The notes beneath the pieces were generated by a model. It did no database searches, was not told the DNA's origin, and was given only the letters and a program-made list of their open reading frames with translations. A stretch of 64,000 bases of DNA, taken from Angiostrongylus vasorum (lineage: Eukaryota > Nematoda > Chromadorea > Rhabditida > Metastrongylidae). Location: the NCBI GenBank assembly GCA_018806985.1, contig JADANN010000331.1:562001-626000 (forward strand). Reading direction: 5' to 3'. The translations under genes were made by a program, and so were the position numbers. Shown here piece after piece: positions 1 through 13,469 of the stretch (position 1 is its first letter; each line of letters begins with the position of its first letter).

Positions 1-570
1 AGCTCGTTCGTTCAGCTGATATTCTGATAGCTGACACCGTGTGTAATCATCCAATTCTACGCTATAGAGTCCTCCTATTGTTTAGAACTTTATAAGATAA
101 TTCCCCCTATACTTGTTCACTCAGGTGTTCTCACCGTGGAAAATTCTATTATTCCAGTGGTATTAGTAAGATTTTTACCAGGATCGAGCTTTTTAGTGTC
201 AATTGCCGAGAATGAACAATTTCAATAGAAGTGACAGAGTACCCTGATGTTGAGAGAGTAAATGTGAGAAACTTGAGGAACTCAACATGATTGAATTACT
301 CAACTAAGTCAAGTGGTATTCAGATGAAGAAGAATACTAAAAAGCTAATTCTTGATGAAATGAAAGTCTATCCAGAGAATTATTCCACATACTGTAATGA
401 ATGAATTGAGTAGTATTTCAAACATCTTAAAGAACGAACACTATCATAGGTAGGGATATTGTAATTCATATTCTATGCTGTGCTTTGTTTGAATTTTTGT
501 ACAATAACAAGTTAGCCGACAACTAAAGGGAAAAAGGAAGAAACTTTCTATTAAACAATCTAACACAATG
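1..570. other. No recognisable feature
   Basis: AT-rich sequence with no reading frame, repeat head or exon signal that I can support. Confidence 0.6.
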
Positions 571-574
571 TAAC

Positions 575-890
575 GAGGAGGCGGGTAGCACAGTGGTAGT
601 CATCACGAACATGGCGCTAGTTCGATTCTGCTCCGGGTCAACCAAGCCTCTCATCCCTCCGGGGTCGGAAAATTGATACCGGAATTGTGGGGAAAAAAAA
701 TCACTCTCTGCAATCCAGTTGGGAACGCTTCAGCCAGGCTATCTCAGGACTTCAGGGAAAATTGCTCGACTAGCATTCTACGACATTCAGATGAAATGAA
801 AATCCTCAAGCAGCAACCGAAGCCACACGGCGAATCGAATGTGAGAAGTGCTGGGATCCTCACAGTAGATGTGAGGACGGGTCTTATAAA
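575..890 (+). mobile_element. tSINE-2 copy
   Basis: A tRNA-like head (A box GTAGCACAGTGGTAG, B box AGTTCGATTCTGCTCC) is followed by a body distinct from tSINE-1: GCTCGACTAGCATTCTACGA, CATTCAGATGAAATG, CCTCAAGCAGCAACCGAA and a 3' part ending near GTGAGGACGGGTCTTATAAA. Confidence 0.72.
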
Positions 891-1555
891 AATAAAATAA
901 AAAAAACGCAATGTAACTATATTCACCATCTATCGATTTTTCTCCTCGCGAATACCAATAAAGTTTATTGGCTTTTTATTAGGTTCCTTAATGACTTTTG
1001 GAGAAAAGCCAGTCGACTTGACTAAGTCTGTTACCCATTACTGAAAAGTTTACCGTAAATTCAAGAATGCTTAAGACAAGATGGATCATCTACCGCTTGA
1101 TCTGGCGATGAGAGCGAAACCAACGGTCACCATATACGATTCGGATAGGACTGTCAAAACGAGAACAATTTTTTTCACTAGGGCAAACATGTGAACTTTC
1201 AGTGGTTACTTAAAATTAAAAGCGAAAATCGATTTCAGGAATAGTTGAGGAAAACTACTGAAATGAAGACATATTGATTGAGACAGATGTGATCGAGACA
1301 GATGGTCCGAACATTAACTAAGTTCATAAACACAACTTCATGCAAAAATATAACTATCAATTAATGTGTGGTGGGCAACTGAAGCCAGTGTAACAGGTGT
1401 AAAAGTAGTCCATCAACTTAACGCTAGAGTTTTTGCTTTTAGAACAGAGTCTCAGAAGAAAAGGAACGGAGTAAGAATTCACAACGCTGACGTTCAAATA
1501 TACGTTTCAATGCCTGATATGTAAAGAGCTACGAGTTAAAGTTATATTGCTACTT

Positions 1556-1792
1556 TGGTTAGTGTAGCGCAGTGGTTAAAGGCGATCTGGTCGTTAGTTC
1601 GATTCCGCGGTTCGGGCTCACCAAGTCTTCCATCACTTTATGGTCAGCAAATTACCACCCAAACTGTCTGGGAGTACAGCAGCATCAACTTGATAAGTCC
1701 GTGAACACTGCATAGACCAAGCATGAATCCAGTCCAATTCATGATGCTACGAATGGAGTCGAATGCATGGCTCAACTTTAGGGAATTAACCG
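1556..1792 (+). mobile_element. tSINE-1-like copy, diverged
   Basis: Head TAGCGCAGTGGTTAAAGG and B box AGTTCGATTCCGCGG are tRNA-like. The body has CACCAAGTCTTCCATCAC and TGAATCCAGTCCAATTCATG, and ends near GGAATTAACCGACATC. Confidence 0.65.
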
Positions 1793-2620
1793 ACATCAAA
1801 CACGTTATAACTATTTTTTTATCGGTTCATCGTCTTTTGACTTGTCTCACATAGAAGTACAAAATTTGGATACAACTAAAGTCGAAATGTCGAAAAAAAG
1901 CCCAAACGTGTAACCCCGGCATTTTGTAAAAGTTTTATGCTGAGCTTGTGGAAAGGAAGAGATTGGAGCAACTGTTTTTCATTAATATTAAGACAGTCTG
2001 CAAGTGATGCAAATCCGGTTTCTAATTTTTTCTAAAAAAAAAGAAAAAGCGGAAGATTTACTGTAGAACATTTATATTCATGAGGGTTCTGATCGATCGA
2101 ACTGGAGCATCATTTTACTGCTTTTTCGACCTGAAGTATTGCTTTCTGAAAAAATTAGACCTTAATGGATCCCAGAACTGTTTTTATGGTCTCTAGAAAT
2201 TCTCGCTATTTTATTGTACAATATTTGTAATTGTAATTTGTCCCTATATTCAAATTTCGTCCCAGATGTCCTCATTTGTGTGCTTTCCCCAATTTTGAAT
2301 GATAGAAATCTTTTCTAGCGTGAGAGTGAATAGAATATTCTAAGGGAGAACGCAGTAATCGAATCCATTTAGGAAAGACGGTGTTACTTAAGACTCAAGT
2401 AGGAGCCATTCCTTGTTTCTCAAGAAAATATCCACGAAATGGGTGTATTCTGGACAAAGAAATAGCAAGAAATATCTTCACTTTTTTATACAATCTCTTA
2501 CTTCAAACTTAATAACTGTACTCGACTTCAATAGTCTACTGTTCTAGCTAATAAAATCTCTAGCAAAAGTTTACATTGGAAGAAATATCGGTACAGATCA
2601 CAGCCCCCTAGATTAAAAAT
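1793..2620. other. No recognisable feature
   Basis: Only short A and T runs. Nothing coding-like on either strand. Confidence 0.55.
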
Positions 2621-2893
2621 AAAACGATAAAGCTCTCGGCGTTGTCCAAATCCTGAGAGATACGCCACGCATTCGACTCCATCAAACATCGAGGTGAATG
2701 AACTCATGTCTAACTTTCACAATAACTCGCAATGGCACCGATTTATCGAGTCAGTGCCGTTATCCTTCTAGACAAGTCTAGTACCAATTTACCGACCCAG
2801 GAAGGATGGAAGGCTTGCTGGGCCTGGGACTCGGGGGTTGATCCCCTGTGTGTACTGTAGGGCGCCTCTAACCACTGTCCCTCGCTACACACG
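2621..2893 (-). mobile_element. tSINE-1 copy (minus)
   Basis: It reads in reverse from ATAAAGCTCTCGGCGTTG to the head GCTACACACG, with AGACAAGTCTAGTACCAATT in the middle. A second short stretch at 2,945-2,980 repeats the 3' part. Confidence 0.8.
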
Positions 2894-2989
2894 TCGTTTT
2901 CTCTCAAGATTAAAGCTAGGTAATAGAGCATGCTAATAGGTCCTCTAAGGATGCGGCATGCAATCGACCTCATTAACACTTTAGGTCGA

Positions 2990-5430
2990 AGGGATAGAAT
3001 TTTATTTCAAACAACGTTAGGAACCAAATAACAGTTTTAAAGAACCATAATTGCTCTTAAATACTTGGAGTAAGCTCTCCTCTATAACTCGCTGTATACT
3101 TGAGAATGCCAGGTGACGGTATTATTCATAAGTCTTCTGTAAGGCTAGGTCTTGCTTAAGTCGTCTATGTCTCTTCTACAGATCGATTACCTTTCTAATT
3201 TCTTAGGTTTTCTATCATCGAAAAATTACAAGCAGTTTGCGAAAAACCTTCTTTGTTCTCTAAGGCTTAAGTGCCATAAGGTGATTTAGTGCACACTTCG
3301 TCTCTACAATGATTCTCGACGACCTATCGATGTATCAGTTCATGTTCTTTTTCCCTGTTGGACAACAATAGTTCCGACGTTCCGAACTCAGATCGAAGAA
3401 AAGCTTAGTTAGCTCTGGATGTGGAGACGAACCAATGCGTACCTCGTGGGCATCGTAAAGTAACTCTAAGCAGAGCGCAACATGCGGAGCTCAGCAGCAT
3501 GTAGATAATCTTGTCTAATATTTATTTTTCTAACAATCCTTTTTTTAACATTAGGGACAAAGCAACAGCATCTCGTCCACATGAGGTGAAACCAATCGAT
3601 GAACGACAAAAATCAACGGTAGCGGTAGATGTCGACGGAATCTTTAATTCATCAAGAAGGAAAACAACACCATAAAATAAGAAAAAATAATTTTTACTCG
3701 AAAAATCTAATGGTTGCTAACTGATGTTGCTTTTTTCTCAATGAAGGTATCAAATAGACGTCTAACAATGTTCTCATGTGACCACGTGGAAAGAGGATTC
3801 GTCGCTTGACGACTAAATTTCCGTCAAGAATACGAGAACTGATGGTGTTCCATTACTCTTACAGTTATTCATTTAAAAAATATGGAAACTTTTTCGATTA
3901 GCTTATTGGAATCGGTCCTGGATAGCTTCCAGAGGAAGCTGTTTATGATCAAAACAGGAAATCAAAGGAAAACGACACAGAAATCAGAATCAAACTCTAT
4001 TCAAACAGAAGAGATGTTTTCCTGCACAGAGATGAACAGTTTAAGACTTTTAATTACAAAATCTGAAAGCTGTTCATTGTTGGTAATGCCGGAGCTACGA
4101 TGCTAAAATTGGATTCTACAAAAAAGCAGGTAGAAGGAGAGCCTCGAAATTGGGTCCTAGCAAGAAGATAGTGCGGTATTATAGAAAAGAAGTAGCTATT
4201 TTTTATTTGTATGTTTTACAAAGAAGAGCTCCAATGTCACCTACGACACTCGTCAAATATCAGATTTCTTGTAAAGCAGCGCCAAGAAAAATGTCTCCTA
4301 TTGCTTCTATCTATTCCCCGTTTCACTGAAATAAAAAACTGGCAAAGTTTAATGAAAGAAAGAAGTCATGTGGAAGTTCCTACTATCTATCTACTAAGTC
4401 CTTTCTACTATCCTAAATATCTGTACCTTAATACCTAAATATCTATCTTACTAGATGGCTCGTATGAATGAAATAAAGATTTTTCATTATTCGAGCAATG
4501 AACCAACATCTATTGCCTAAAGTTCACAATGACTCAAAGCAGATCTTGTCAAAATCTCTTGGCTATAATACTATATGCAATAGGCGTTAAATCAAGACTG
4601 GATAAGGAAAATAGAAGTTCACCAAGTCTTTGGTGTTTCGGCAATGGATGTTTGGAAATATGCATGATCGAGTATTCCAATGATGTTGCACTGACAGAGA
4701 GGACAAAGTACGAAGTGTTCGGCGTTGATCAATCCCTGCAGGATGCGTCATGCATTCTATACTCCATTCCTAAAAGTAAATAAGTGAATATTTGACTTCC
4801 TCTAATGTCATCAGGTCCGGTAGCAATTCGCTGACACCCAAGGGATGAAGAGCTCGTTTGTCCCTGGGAATATGGTCGAAGCAACGACGATGGATTGCAG
4901 ACCAACTCTAATTAATGCGATACGGACAATATAGATATTTCATATGACATAAAAAGTCGCCCTAATTTTTATAAGCAGTAAAAGAAACCAGAACCAAACT
5001 AAGACGACGCGAATGACATCGCATTCAGATGATACAAAATTGACAACAGCTTCGTCTATTTGTGTAATAAGCATAAGCTTTTAGCATAATAATAAGCTTT
5101 TTAATAAACAGACTTTTTCTCTGTACGAAAGAAAACTGTCTTCTAACGTGCTGTCCTTCATTCATTATTCATATCGAGGTTAAATGAAAAGTCTGTTTAC
5201 AATTCTGCTTCTAATTCATTTTCGAAGGCTTCGAGAAAAAAACAGAACCGAAATCTGGCGTAATGTAGAGTTCAACGGACGTTGGACGGCTTTTTTTCTA
5301 TAAGAAGTAAACCATTAATCTTATTCTGATACGTCGTTGCATTCGAGATTCACTAGCAAATTCAGCAAGGTGATGAATATGGAATTGGTTTGGAGAACAG
5401 CTGCTGAGAGAAATGCTCGATAGAGAACGC
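2990..5430. other. Mostly unrecognised sequence
   Basis: Apart from the tSINE-1 fragment at 4,720 I see only short frames (for example at 3,882-4,106 and 4,211-4,438) with no family motif. They are probably chance. Confidence 0.45.
4720..4770 (-). repeat. tSINE-1 3' fragment
   Basis: GGCGTTGATCAATCCCTGCA followed by GGATGCGTCATGCATTC is the 3' end of tSINE-1 in reverse. Confidence 0.6.
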
Positions 5431-5439
5431 TACCATGCT

Positions 5440-5710
5440 TGGAAATCCTCAGTATCCTTCAAGTTCCTGAGAAATGTGCCATCCATTCGACTTAATTCAT
5501 TGCATATAGAGGTAGTTGAATGAATTTTCGACCTATGCAATGAAGCGCGGTAACCTACCATGTAACAAATTGTTTTTGTTCTCCTACACAAGTCCAGCAT
5601 TAATTGGTCAACACTAGAGGGATGGATGGTTGTTTGTTGCATGAGAAGATCGAACCAGCAATCATTCCAGTATGTTTGGTAGGCCGGCTCTAACAACTGC
5701 GCTACACATG
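5440..5710 (-). mobile_element. tSINE-1 copy (minus), diverged
   Basis: It carries CCATCCATTCGACTTAATTC, CTACACAAGTCCAGCATTAA and the head end GCTACACATG in reverse orientation. Confidence 0.6.
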
Positions 5711-6109
5711 CCATCCTATACTGATAGAAATGATGTTAAACATTGACCATGATTGTAAAGAGTTTTTTGAAGGCTAAAATGGACAGTAAGAATATTTTGC
5801 ACAAGTAGTGATCGACTCAGAATGATTTTATGAGAGTCAGAATTTAGTTAAAAAAGCCTTCTTTTTCATGACATCATAAAATTTTAGCGCATGTGTGCTA
5901 AATTCATTACGCTTTGGCCGAATACCTAAGAAGAAACTCAACCTGAAAGTGATCGCGGAATCAGTTCGTAAATAGATGAGAAATGATAGAAAAAAGCCGA
6001 ATATGAATGAGATGAGGAAGACAATAAGGAAGGAGGCTATAAAGAAAATGATGATGAGAGAGAGGAGGACGAGAAGAACGAGAACAAGAGATTTGAAAAT
6101 TATTACCAG

Positions 6110-6520
6110 TGTCCGTTTAAAACCTCCCAACGGTTTACCGCCTCATCGTGGCTGAGAGGTGTTCCTGGGTGTCGGACTGCGATGTACAGCGGGGTATTCA
6201 TACCCTGGCAGGGTCTCCCAAGCCGAGAATGAGTCAGGCGTTTCCACCAGGAAGCTTAGCTAAGAGTAAACCAATACCAGGATCCATCACCGTCCAGGTA
6301 TCAAAGTCGCATGGTGGTAAATCTCTCTCTGATCCACAAGGGCTGCGACTGCCTGTAGTGGTGAAGACCTGAGGCAGACTTCGGCCAGGTTCACCTCGGT
6401 ACTCCAGGGAACCATAATGGCTTAACCAGCAAATCTCCGAAAAATGGAGATTAGGCTGGGGGCCCCGCACAACCAGTGAGGACGGGCCATTCAAGTATCA
6501 AGTATGTCCGTCTAAAAACC
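6110..6520 (+). mobile_element. RetroC copy with target-site duplication
   Basis: The element (6,125-6,504) begins CCCAACGGTTTACCGCCTCA and ends in a degenerate CAAGTA tail. It is flanked by TGTCCGTTTAAAACC (6,110-6,124) and TGTCCGTCTAAAAACC (6,505-6,520), a duplication with one mismatch and one extra A. It is nearly identical to the copy at 18.8 kb. Confidence 0.85.
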
Positions 6521-6879
6521 AAGCGCGAATGAAAAAAAAGGTGGTTATGTTTGAATTTAAAACAATTTTTTAGTTACAGTTCCACCACTTCTATCAAAAA
6601 ACTCACTTAACAGTAAACTTATTCCAGAAATTGTGCTGACACTGTGAAACAAAAGCTAGGCAAATAGACGGGCAGAAAACCTGGCAACAATTCATTAGGA
6701 TCTGCGCCGACTGCCTGTGGTGAAGAGAAGATATGAGAACGCCCTAACACGGGTCCCTTGAGATTACATGGAAACTAACTTGTGCAATCAGCAAAACAAT
6801 CAAAATGAAATTGTTTTCGGTTCTGCACGACTCATGACAACGAGCTATTAAAGTGCTCAAAACACTAAAGTACGTCTTC

Positions 6880-7245
6880 TATTCGAGGCACCGCTTGATT
6901 GCGTGAGTTCCGTAAAAGAGCCGAGATATTTTTTTCTAAACGAACCGTCATCACATTTATTATGCGGATCTCAGCACTTTTTGTATCGATTCGTGTTCCT
7001 CACCCTCATCGTCCACAATGAACTTCAAACAGTTCGTTTATTTCGGCTGCTAGTTAAGGATTTGGCCTTTTTTATGAATGTCGTGGAATACAGGTCAAGT
7101 CGATTCTCCATGCAATCCTGGATGTAGCTGAACTAAGGCGTTGCCTCGTGGGCCGGAGAAGAGCGTAAGGGAGGGGAGTCGAACCAGCACGTCCCTTCCT
7201 GATGGACTGCATCACTGACCACCATACACATGCTCTACACCAAAA
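6880..7245 (-). mobile_element. tSINE-2 copy (minus)
   Basis: In reverse it matches the copies at 0.6 and 22.5 kb: GAATACAGGTCAAGTCGATT is the body, and GGGAGTCGAACCAGCACG with CACCATACACATGC is the head side. Confidence 0.65.
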
Positions 7246-7650
7246 GTGCCTGAACTTGAACTTAAGTCTTAGATTTTGTGGAATCGACTTTCTACAGTTT
7301 CAGCACTTCTCATTAAGTTTTATATTTTCTTCATAAAGAATTGATGTTGAGCTACTACGGAATGTTTATATAAGCTTTGTTACGATTTTAATGAATTTCA
7401 CCTTCTTCGGAGCGCAAAAGAGTTATATTGACATGTGACCTAATTGAGCAGTTATTTTTATAAGCGCACAGCAAAGTTCGACACATAAGTGCTGACCATT
7501 ATTTAAAAAAAACTCGTAAGGATCGTTTAGGAGTTATTCATCTCAAAAAGTAAATTGAACCCAGTCACCGGTAATGACACGGGAAGTGGCCGCCTAACGT
7601 ATATAAAGAAGCCAAATCGCCCACTTAGTCAATTTTGCGATTTTCTATAA

Positions 7651-7956
7651 CTAGTTTAAAAGATTCTCAGGGGTTTTTAAAGAATAAAGTTCTAGTTTCA
7701 TCGTAAAGATCGTGACTTCAACATCAGATGCTTCACCGTCATACTTTTTGCCCACCACGCATACGTAGTGGGATATTTTTGGATAAGCTGAAGAAAGTGA
7801 AGATGATGATTTTATGTGTGAATCAGAAAATATTCTTCTTGCCTCGTCAATATTTTCGTCATAAAATCTCATTAAGGAAATCAAGCATTGATTTTTATCC
7901 TGGACGAATAGTCGTATAGAGAAGAGAAAAGATTCTATAAATCTCCAACATTTCAC
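7651..7956 (-). CDS. Unrecognised ORF, about 100 codons
   Basis: The frame includes VQDKNQCLISLMRFYDENID and YVCVVGKKYDGEASDVEV, with an acceptor-like TTCGTCCAG inside. The composition is protein-like, but no family is recognised and no neighbouring exon could be linked. Confidence 0.2.
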   Translation of the reverse strand: MKCWRFIESFLFSIRLFVQDKNQCLISLMRFYDENIDEARRIFSDSHIKSSSSLSSAYPKISHYVCVVGKKYDGEASDVEVTIFTMKLELYSLKTPENLLN

Positions 7957-7959
7957 TGC

Positions 7960-10037
7960 TTAGACTTATAAAATAAGAAGCAAAATTTATTGATAAAAAA
8001 ATGAATGCTGGAAGGAAGAAGATATATTATTCTGCTTAGCAATGTATGACGGAAAACTCCGTCACGTGACGACTTTAATCGCTAATCAGAAAAATGTAGT
8101 GTGCCGAGCAAGCAGCGTCTAATTCTACCAATTGAGGTTATTAAGATATACTATGGACCCTTATTCTATGCCCAAACGATCATACTAAGACGATTGAGAC
8201 TGAAGACGTAGACAAGCCTATAAAAGGACTAGCACATTGTGACTGTATGAGTCACCTGTGATTCATTTAACTTCCCATGTGTTTACTGGTGCGTAAGTAT
8301 TTTCCGCAGTACCTTTTGTATTACGTCGACAGATCCTGTAATGCAGATATGTCAAGCTATTTAGCACCGAAAAAAAACGAAAAAATTTCTATATAATAAG
8401 ACTAACGAAAAGTCGTTTTCGGATGAATTATCGCTCATATTCGCGTGCGGAAAATTAGATGTCGCCTTTCGTGCTCAACATTCCATTCAAACAAAATTAA
8501 GCGAAAGCGAATGCACCAAAACATTAGGCAAGAAATTAGGTAACATCAGGAATGTGTCAACGAAAGCACATATTTTATTTCCCCGCAAATCTTTTTCCCA
8601 TCAGTGGTTTGTCGCCTCATCTCTCTCATGACTACTGACTGTTCTTCGACGCCTTTAGTTCAATGTACAGCTGTAGAGGGTATTAATGCGGTAGGTCGAT
8701 CCCGGTTTGTAAACTGGCTCAATACTTACGTCTGAAAGATTGACTAGGAGTAAATCTACATAATAGGAGGGCTCTGCAACCACCCATGGTTAACCTACCG
8801 CCAAAAAGAGCAGTAACAAGAAGTCTTGTTCAAAAAGTTGGAACCCACTTTGGGTCCATTCAACGAGTGCAGTTTACTGAATAGCACTTCTAGCGGGCGA
8901 CAAAGTGAATGAATATTTCACCAGTATCGACTCGAGTTAGTGTCAATAGTTAAAAGAACAACAAGTGATAAAAAAAGCTTCCAATTGACTCTTTTTTTGT
9001 CTGGATTTGCTTTCCAAATAACCCTAGAATCTAAAATAAACGAAAATTCAGCTACAAAAATTTAATACACGGCCGAAAAACGTGCAAGAGGATGGGAAAA
9101 TTCTAAACACAGTCACTTCTGCTCAGTTCGCAGAAATCCTGGTAAAGAAATAAATCGCTGGTATATCACCGTTAAAAAATTATAATGAACGAAGAATAAC
9201 AGTATGAAGAAAAGAAAGAAACACGATGGAAAACAGACCAATGAAACGAACAAAATCTCTTTTTTTCTTCGGAATGTAGAGAAAATTCACTTAAACGCTG
9301 TGAATACAAACGGCTTGGCCTAAAAAATTTTTTCTCTTCATAATTTTACTCATTGGTTAGGGATTGACAAAAAAAACCATCCGTAAGTCCGAATCTGAAC
9401 CCATTGCAGACGGCTACTGTTAACGGCTGATTCAATTAGTCGAATTCACCTACGTCTAGCCTTCATCGGACGTGAGGACCGCTTAGGTGCTAGATGACAC
9501 TCTATTCGGGTCCACTTTAGACGTTGTTGTTGAACAAACAGTATAAATGTGTCTAACCACAGAAGTGAGTCCTATGGTAGGAAAATGACGAAGCGGTGGC
9601 AAAAATCCGGAAACATAGGGGATAATCCAGCATATCAGATAAAGTATGGTCCTCAATAACCCTGTGCGCTTCCATGGTTACACGATGAGTTTTTTTCCGT
9701 TCTAGGGATAAGAACAAAATCGTGTTTTTCATTCAACGTCGTTCTCAAGAAATATGACGATAAGCTAGATGGTTTATTTGCTATGTGTTTGATATGAAGC
9801 CAGAATTAAGCATGATTTCTCCAACTTCCTATTCAATTCCTAGCTGTGCGCTGACAGGAGAAAAAACAATTTCCTAAACGACATCTCGATACTAAATTGT
9901 GCTATCGTAGCAGAAAAAAAAACACCACGTATAAAAACTGCTGCTGAGAGAATCGAATTTGCAATAATCTATGTGAAGTTGGCTGAACATGTTTACATAG
10001 ATGTAGTTGGATGTTCGCCTTCTACAACGAATCGACA

Positions 10038-10040
<3 letters not shown>
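7960..10040. other. Unrecognised, no supported gene
   Basis: A stretch at 8,640-8,930 (GGTCGATCCCGGTTTG inside) may be a very old SINE-type insert. The rest shows nothing supportable. Confidence 0.45.

Positions 10041-10082
<42 letters not shown>
10041..10082. repeat. (AT)n microsatellite
   Basis: About 20 uninterrupted AT units. Confidence 0.95.
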
Positions 10083-10086
<4 letters not shown>

Positions 10087-11082
10087 GCAGAAGCAAAGCA
10101 AAACAACTTTTAAAAAACAATAGTAAGTAGCAAAGCCCAAATAATGACTGTATGGAATTTGGGTCACAAGACACTGGTGAGTTTATTCATCCTTCGTCAA
10201 GCATGTTGGAAATAAAGAAGAAGTCCTGAAGATTTTTAACGACTGATGAATTGCAAATACTTAGCATACTTAGGATCCATTTTCATAAATGTTAATGCAT
10301 TGAAGGCGTCAGCACTTTTAAAAATCTGGCGGAGCAATTTTTCCCCATTGTAGATTTGAAACAAATCTGCTAAGAGACTTACAGATCGACGCCATAGACA
10401 GCAACCTGCCTATTTGAAGATCTGTACTAGCGGACCGAAATACCAAAGCCTTTCTCGATAAGAGACGTCGAAGTTCTTCAGAGGTAAGATAATACTGCTA
10501 GGGCTAGGATATGAATTAATAAACACTAATATCGTAAAACCCCTTCATAACTGTCCACACTGGGTTAAAGATTTACTTCTATTTAAATTGGCTGTTGTTA
10601 CGAAAAATTGCGCAGGGTTTCGGTACGTTTTCCACTTCATTGGCAATTCTGTGATCGATAAGGCCTTTTCTCACTGCAATCTCAGGATAAACGCGCTAGA
10701 ACTTTTCTAGGACATCGCCATAGGCAGTCACCGGCTTTTCTGAATTTAATTTGCGACTAGGTCGCTACCAGAGCGAAGAAGATTGCTGGTATTGGTTTAT
10801 TTCGAGCTCTAGAGCGCCTTAGTGGAAATGTTGAACTTCTTCTCAGCTTGGCAGATCCTGTTAAAGGAAACTTTCTATGTATTTCATAGTGAACAACGAG
10901 AAACATTCCAGCCATAATGTGTCAGCTAACCATTGTGGAATGGATGGAACTACAGTAATGTTGGTAAGAACAGCAGTGAAGATATAAACCACTGTTCATC
11001 ATTAAGCTGGGTTATTTTTAGAGATAGAGCCTTATCTCAAGCGTAGCGCATTTTTCAGATTGTATGATGATACCGGTAATAA

Positions 11083-11107
11083 TGGCAATAATAATAATAA
11101 TAATAAT
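11083..11107. repeat. (AAT)n microsatellite
   Basis: About eight AAT-type units with a GGC interruption at the left. Confidence 0.8.
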
Positions 11108-11277
11108 TTCGCAAAAAAGTAATACTAGTAATTTTACTATCTGGTCTACTTTCGAAATATTATTTCCTTTCACATGAACTCAAAATATTTGCTTTGGATT
11201 GTGTGTACTGATCAAATATTCCTGATAGATTTGCACGTGCAACTAAATGAACACTACAAATAATAGTAAAGCGTAAG

Positions 11278-11345
11278 CTTTTGACGTTGATCAATCCGAA
11301 GGATGCACGATGAGTTCAACACCATTCGTATCATCATAAAGTGGG
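11278..11345 (-). repeat. tSINE-1 3' fragment
   Basis: GACGTTGATCAATCCGAAGG followed by GATGAGTTCAACACCATTCG matches the reversed 3' end. Confidence 0.5.
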
Positions 11346-12595
11346 TCGTGTACATATTTGGCCAATACAATGACTTCCAGTGGCCTACTGACTTATCCAC
11401 TTAGCATTTTTTACTCTCTTACCTCTTGCTCCAATTTTCCGAACGGGAATGATAGAGGGTTCGGTCATAAATGCCTCAGAATGGAACCATTAATCCTACA
11501 CTTTTGTACATCATGGAAACGAAAGGTGTATGTCCACAAAGACAGAATACGAAGGCCCATATATCTCTAGAATCCAATTACATCTCAAGGAAAGCATATC
11601 ATCACTTTTGTCACGTCCCATATCATTTTCTCAGTCATCTGACATCTTACATGTATGTGGTCAACACATACAATGCTTCTAGTCTCTACTTTCTTGGTAT
11701 TTGCATTAGTTGAAGGTCCGCCATCTAGTAACTAGACCAACTAGACCTTCACTACTCGTCCAAAGCAAATGTTTCTAAAAAATTGGGCGGTATCGTTAGT
11801 AATGGAACTAATCATGTGAACGAGAATAACTCTCATTTGCGGCAGAGCGAGATACATTGGAAAAGTGCATCTGCCACTTCTGTTCCAAGCATTACAACGC
11901 AATGCAGGGCTTCTATAACTTGACAGAAACCCTCTACCATGGCAACGTAGTGGTTCCGTTCTTTATTTGGATAATGTCTGCAGAAACTGTGCTTACTTTG
12001 CACTGCTTCATCGAAAAACTACGTCAACGATGCGTAAAGATATTACACGATCGAGAAGGGAGTGAAACACACGATTCCGAAGACAGATGGAATAGACGAC
12101 GATATCCGCATTCATTCCTAAACCTATTAATTACAAAGAACCTGTCATACAGAAATTTTAACAACAAATATTTACTCATACTACTACTTTTGGACGTATT
12201 TAGTTCTATATAGCTGCCACTGAATGTCACATGAGGACGACTCGTCGCTTCCCAACCCCACTAAAAACCCCTGTACCTATCAACTAGGAAATTTGTGAAA
12301 AAACAAACATGATATTAGTAGATACATTAATAAAACTCGAAGAAACATTAACAGCTTGCGATGACAAAAATGACCAAAATGATCAGAATCATTAAGAGAG
12401 AGAGTAGGAAACATGGTAGATAAGTGACAAAAAGTAGCCACGGTGGCAAAATTAAGAATATCGTTCACTTATTCCTGGATTCCTTCACTTGTTTTTCTAC
12501 TTACCTCTTGTCTTTTCTTATTTAACCGCGACCGCTTAAATACTTACAAAAAATGATGCAAAAATGACAACTGAAAAGGGTTCGGAATTAACCAA

Positions 12596-12845
12596 TGCCG
12601 GAGGGATGTGTCAATCATTCTACGTCATCCAGCATCGTGAGAAGTGAGTGAATGAATTCATATTTGGTCTACACAATGGCTTACGATAACTTAACGATGT
12701 ATCATTGTCGCTATCTTCCTAGACAAGTCTGGCACGAATTTACCGACATCGGAGGGTGGGAAGGTTTGTCGGATTCGGGAGAGAGATCGAATCAACGACC
12801 AGTTGCGCATTGCAGGACAGCTCCAAACATCGAGTTACACACCTT
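12596..12845 (-). mobile_element. tSINE-1 copy (minus), diverged
   Basis: It carries CTAGACAAGTCTGGCACGAA, TTTACCGACATCGGAGGG and GAGAGATCGAATCAACGACC (B box side) in reverse orientation. Confidence 0.7.
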
Positions 12846-13469
12846 CACAAAGGTGGTATAAATGGTAGAATAATGATTTCAATTTTTGTTCAATTCCAGA
12901 TTTCCATAAACTTCCGGCTCTGGAAAAAATGAAATTGCAGAGCCACTTCATCTTAGATCACCACTTTTACTTTTGTGACAGGAGGTGATGGGCTAAAAAA
13001 TGGTCGTTGGTTTAATTATAGCGAATAATTTTATTCCTCTTGAAAATCCAGAATAAATTTCTATCCAGAAAGCCTAGCGCTTCAAAAAAAAACAATGAAA
13101 TTCAAACTGACATTATGCAATCGGTGTTTTTTTGTCATGACAGGAGAAACTTGTGATCATTTTTATTCAATCTACCAAATCGTCGTCCATTTTCTCAGAA
13201 AGAGAACTTTATAAATAGCATTCCTTTGCAGAAAAAAAAACATTGGTACTGAATATGGACTCCATGGTTGCCATTAGAGCCGAGCACGACTCCTAGGATG
13301 TGAACGACCAAGATGGCCCAAAGACTAATCTGGAGATGAAAAACTACGAATGCCATTACCACATTCATTCGTCACCAAATGACCAGTCCAAGTATTAAGG
13401 GCAAATTTTCCTCTTTCTTTTAAGCTTACATTCATATTTTTTAAATTCCCACTTGTGTTCTTCAAGGCT

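Larger units (their letters stand above)
10083..12590. other. Unrecognised, no supported gene
   Basis: It holds the AAT tract and a tSINE-1 fragment. An open frame of 118 codons at 11,857-12,213 has no convincing start or family. Confidence 0.45.

Noticed and set aside
575..640. Functional tRNA gene
   Set aside because: A and B boxes are present, but the acceptor stem does not pair and a SINE body follows; the same holds for the other tRNA-like heads.
5837..6130. Hydrophobic minus-strand frame resembling a membrane protein
   Set aside because: The opposite strand is a purine-rich low-complexity run (GAGGAGGACGAGAAGAACG), which yields Leu/Ile/Phe-rich translation by chance.
6148..6372. Open frame starting MAERCSWVSDCDVQRGIHTL, repeated at 18.8 kb
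   Set aside because: It lies within RetroC and is kept only because the two copies are nearly identical; the older 45.6-kb copy does not preserve it.
11857..12213. 118-codon plus-strand frame
   Set aside because: No ATG at its beginning in good context, no family motif and no splice partners; probably chance.
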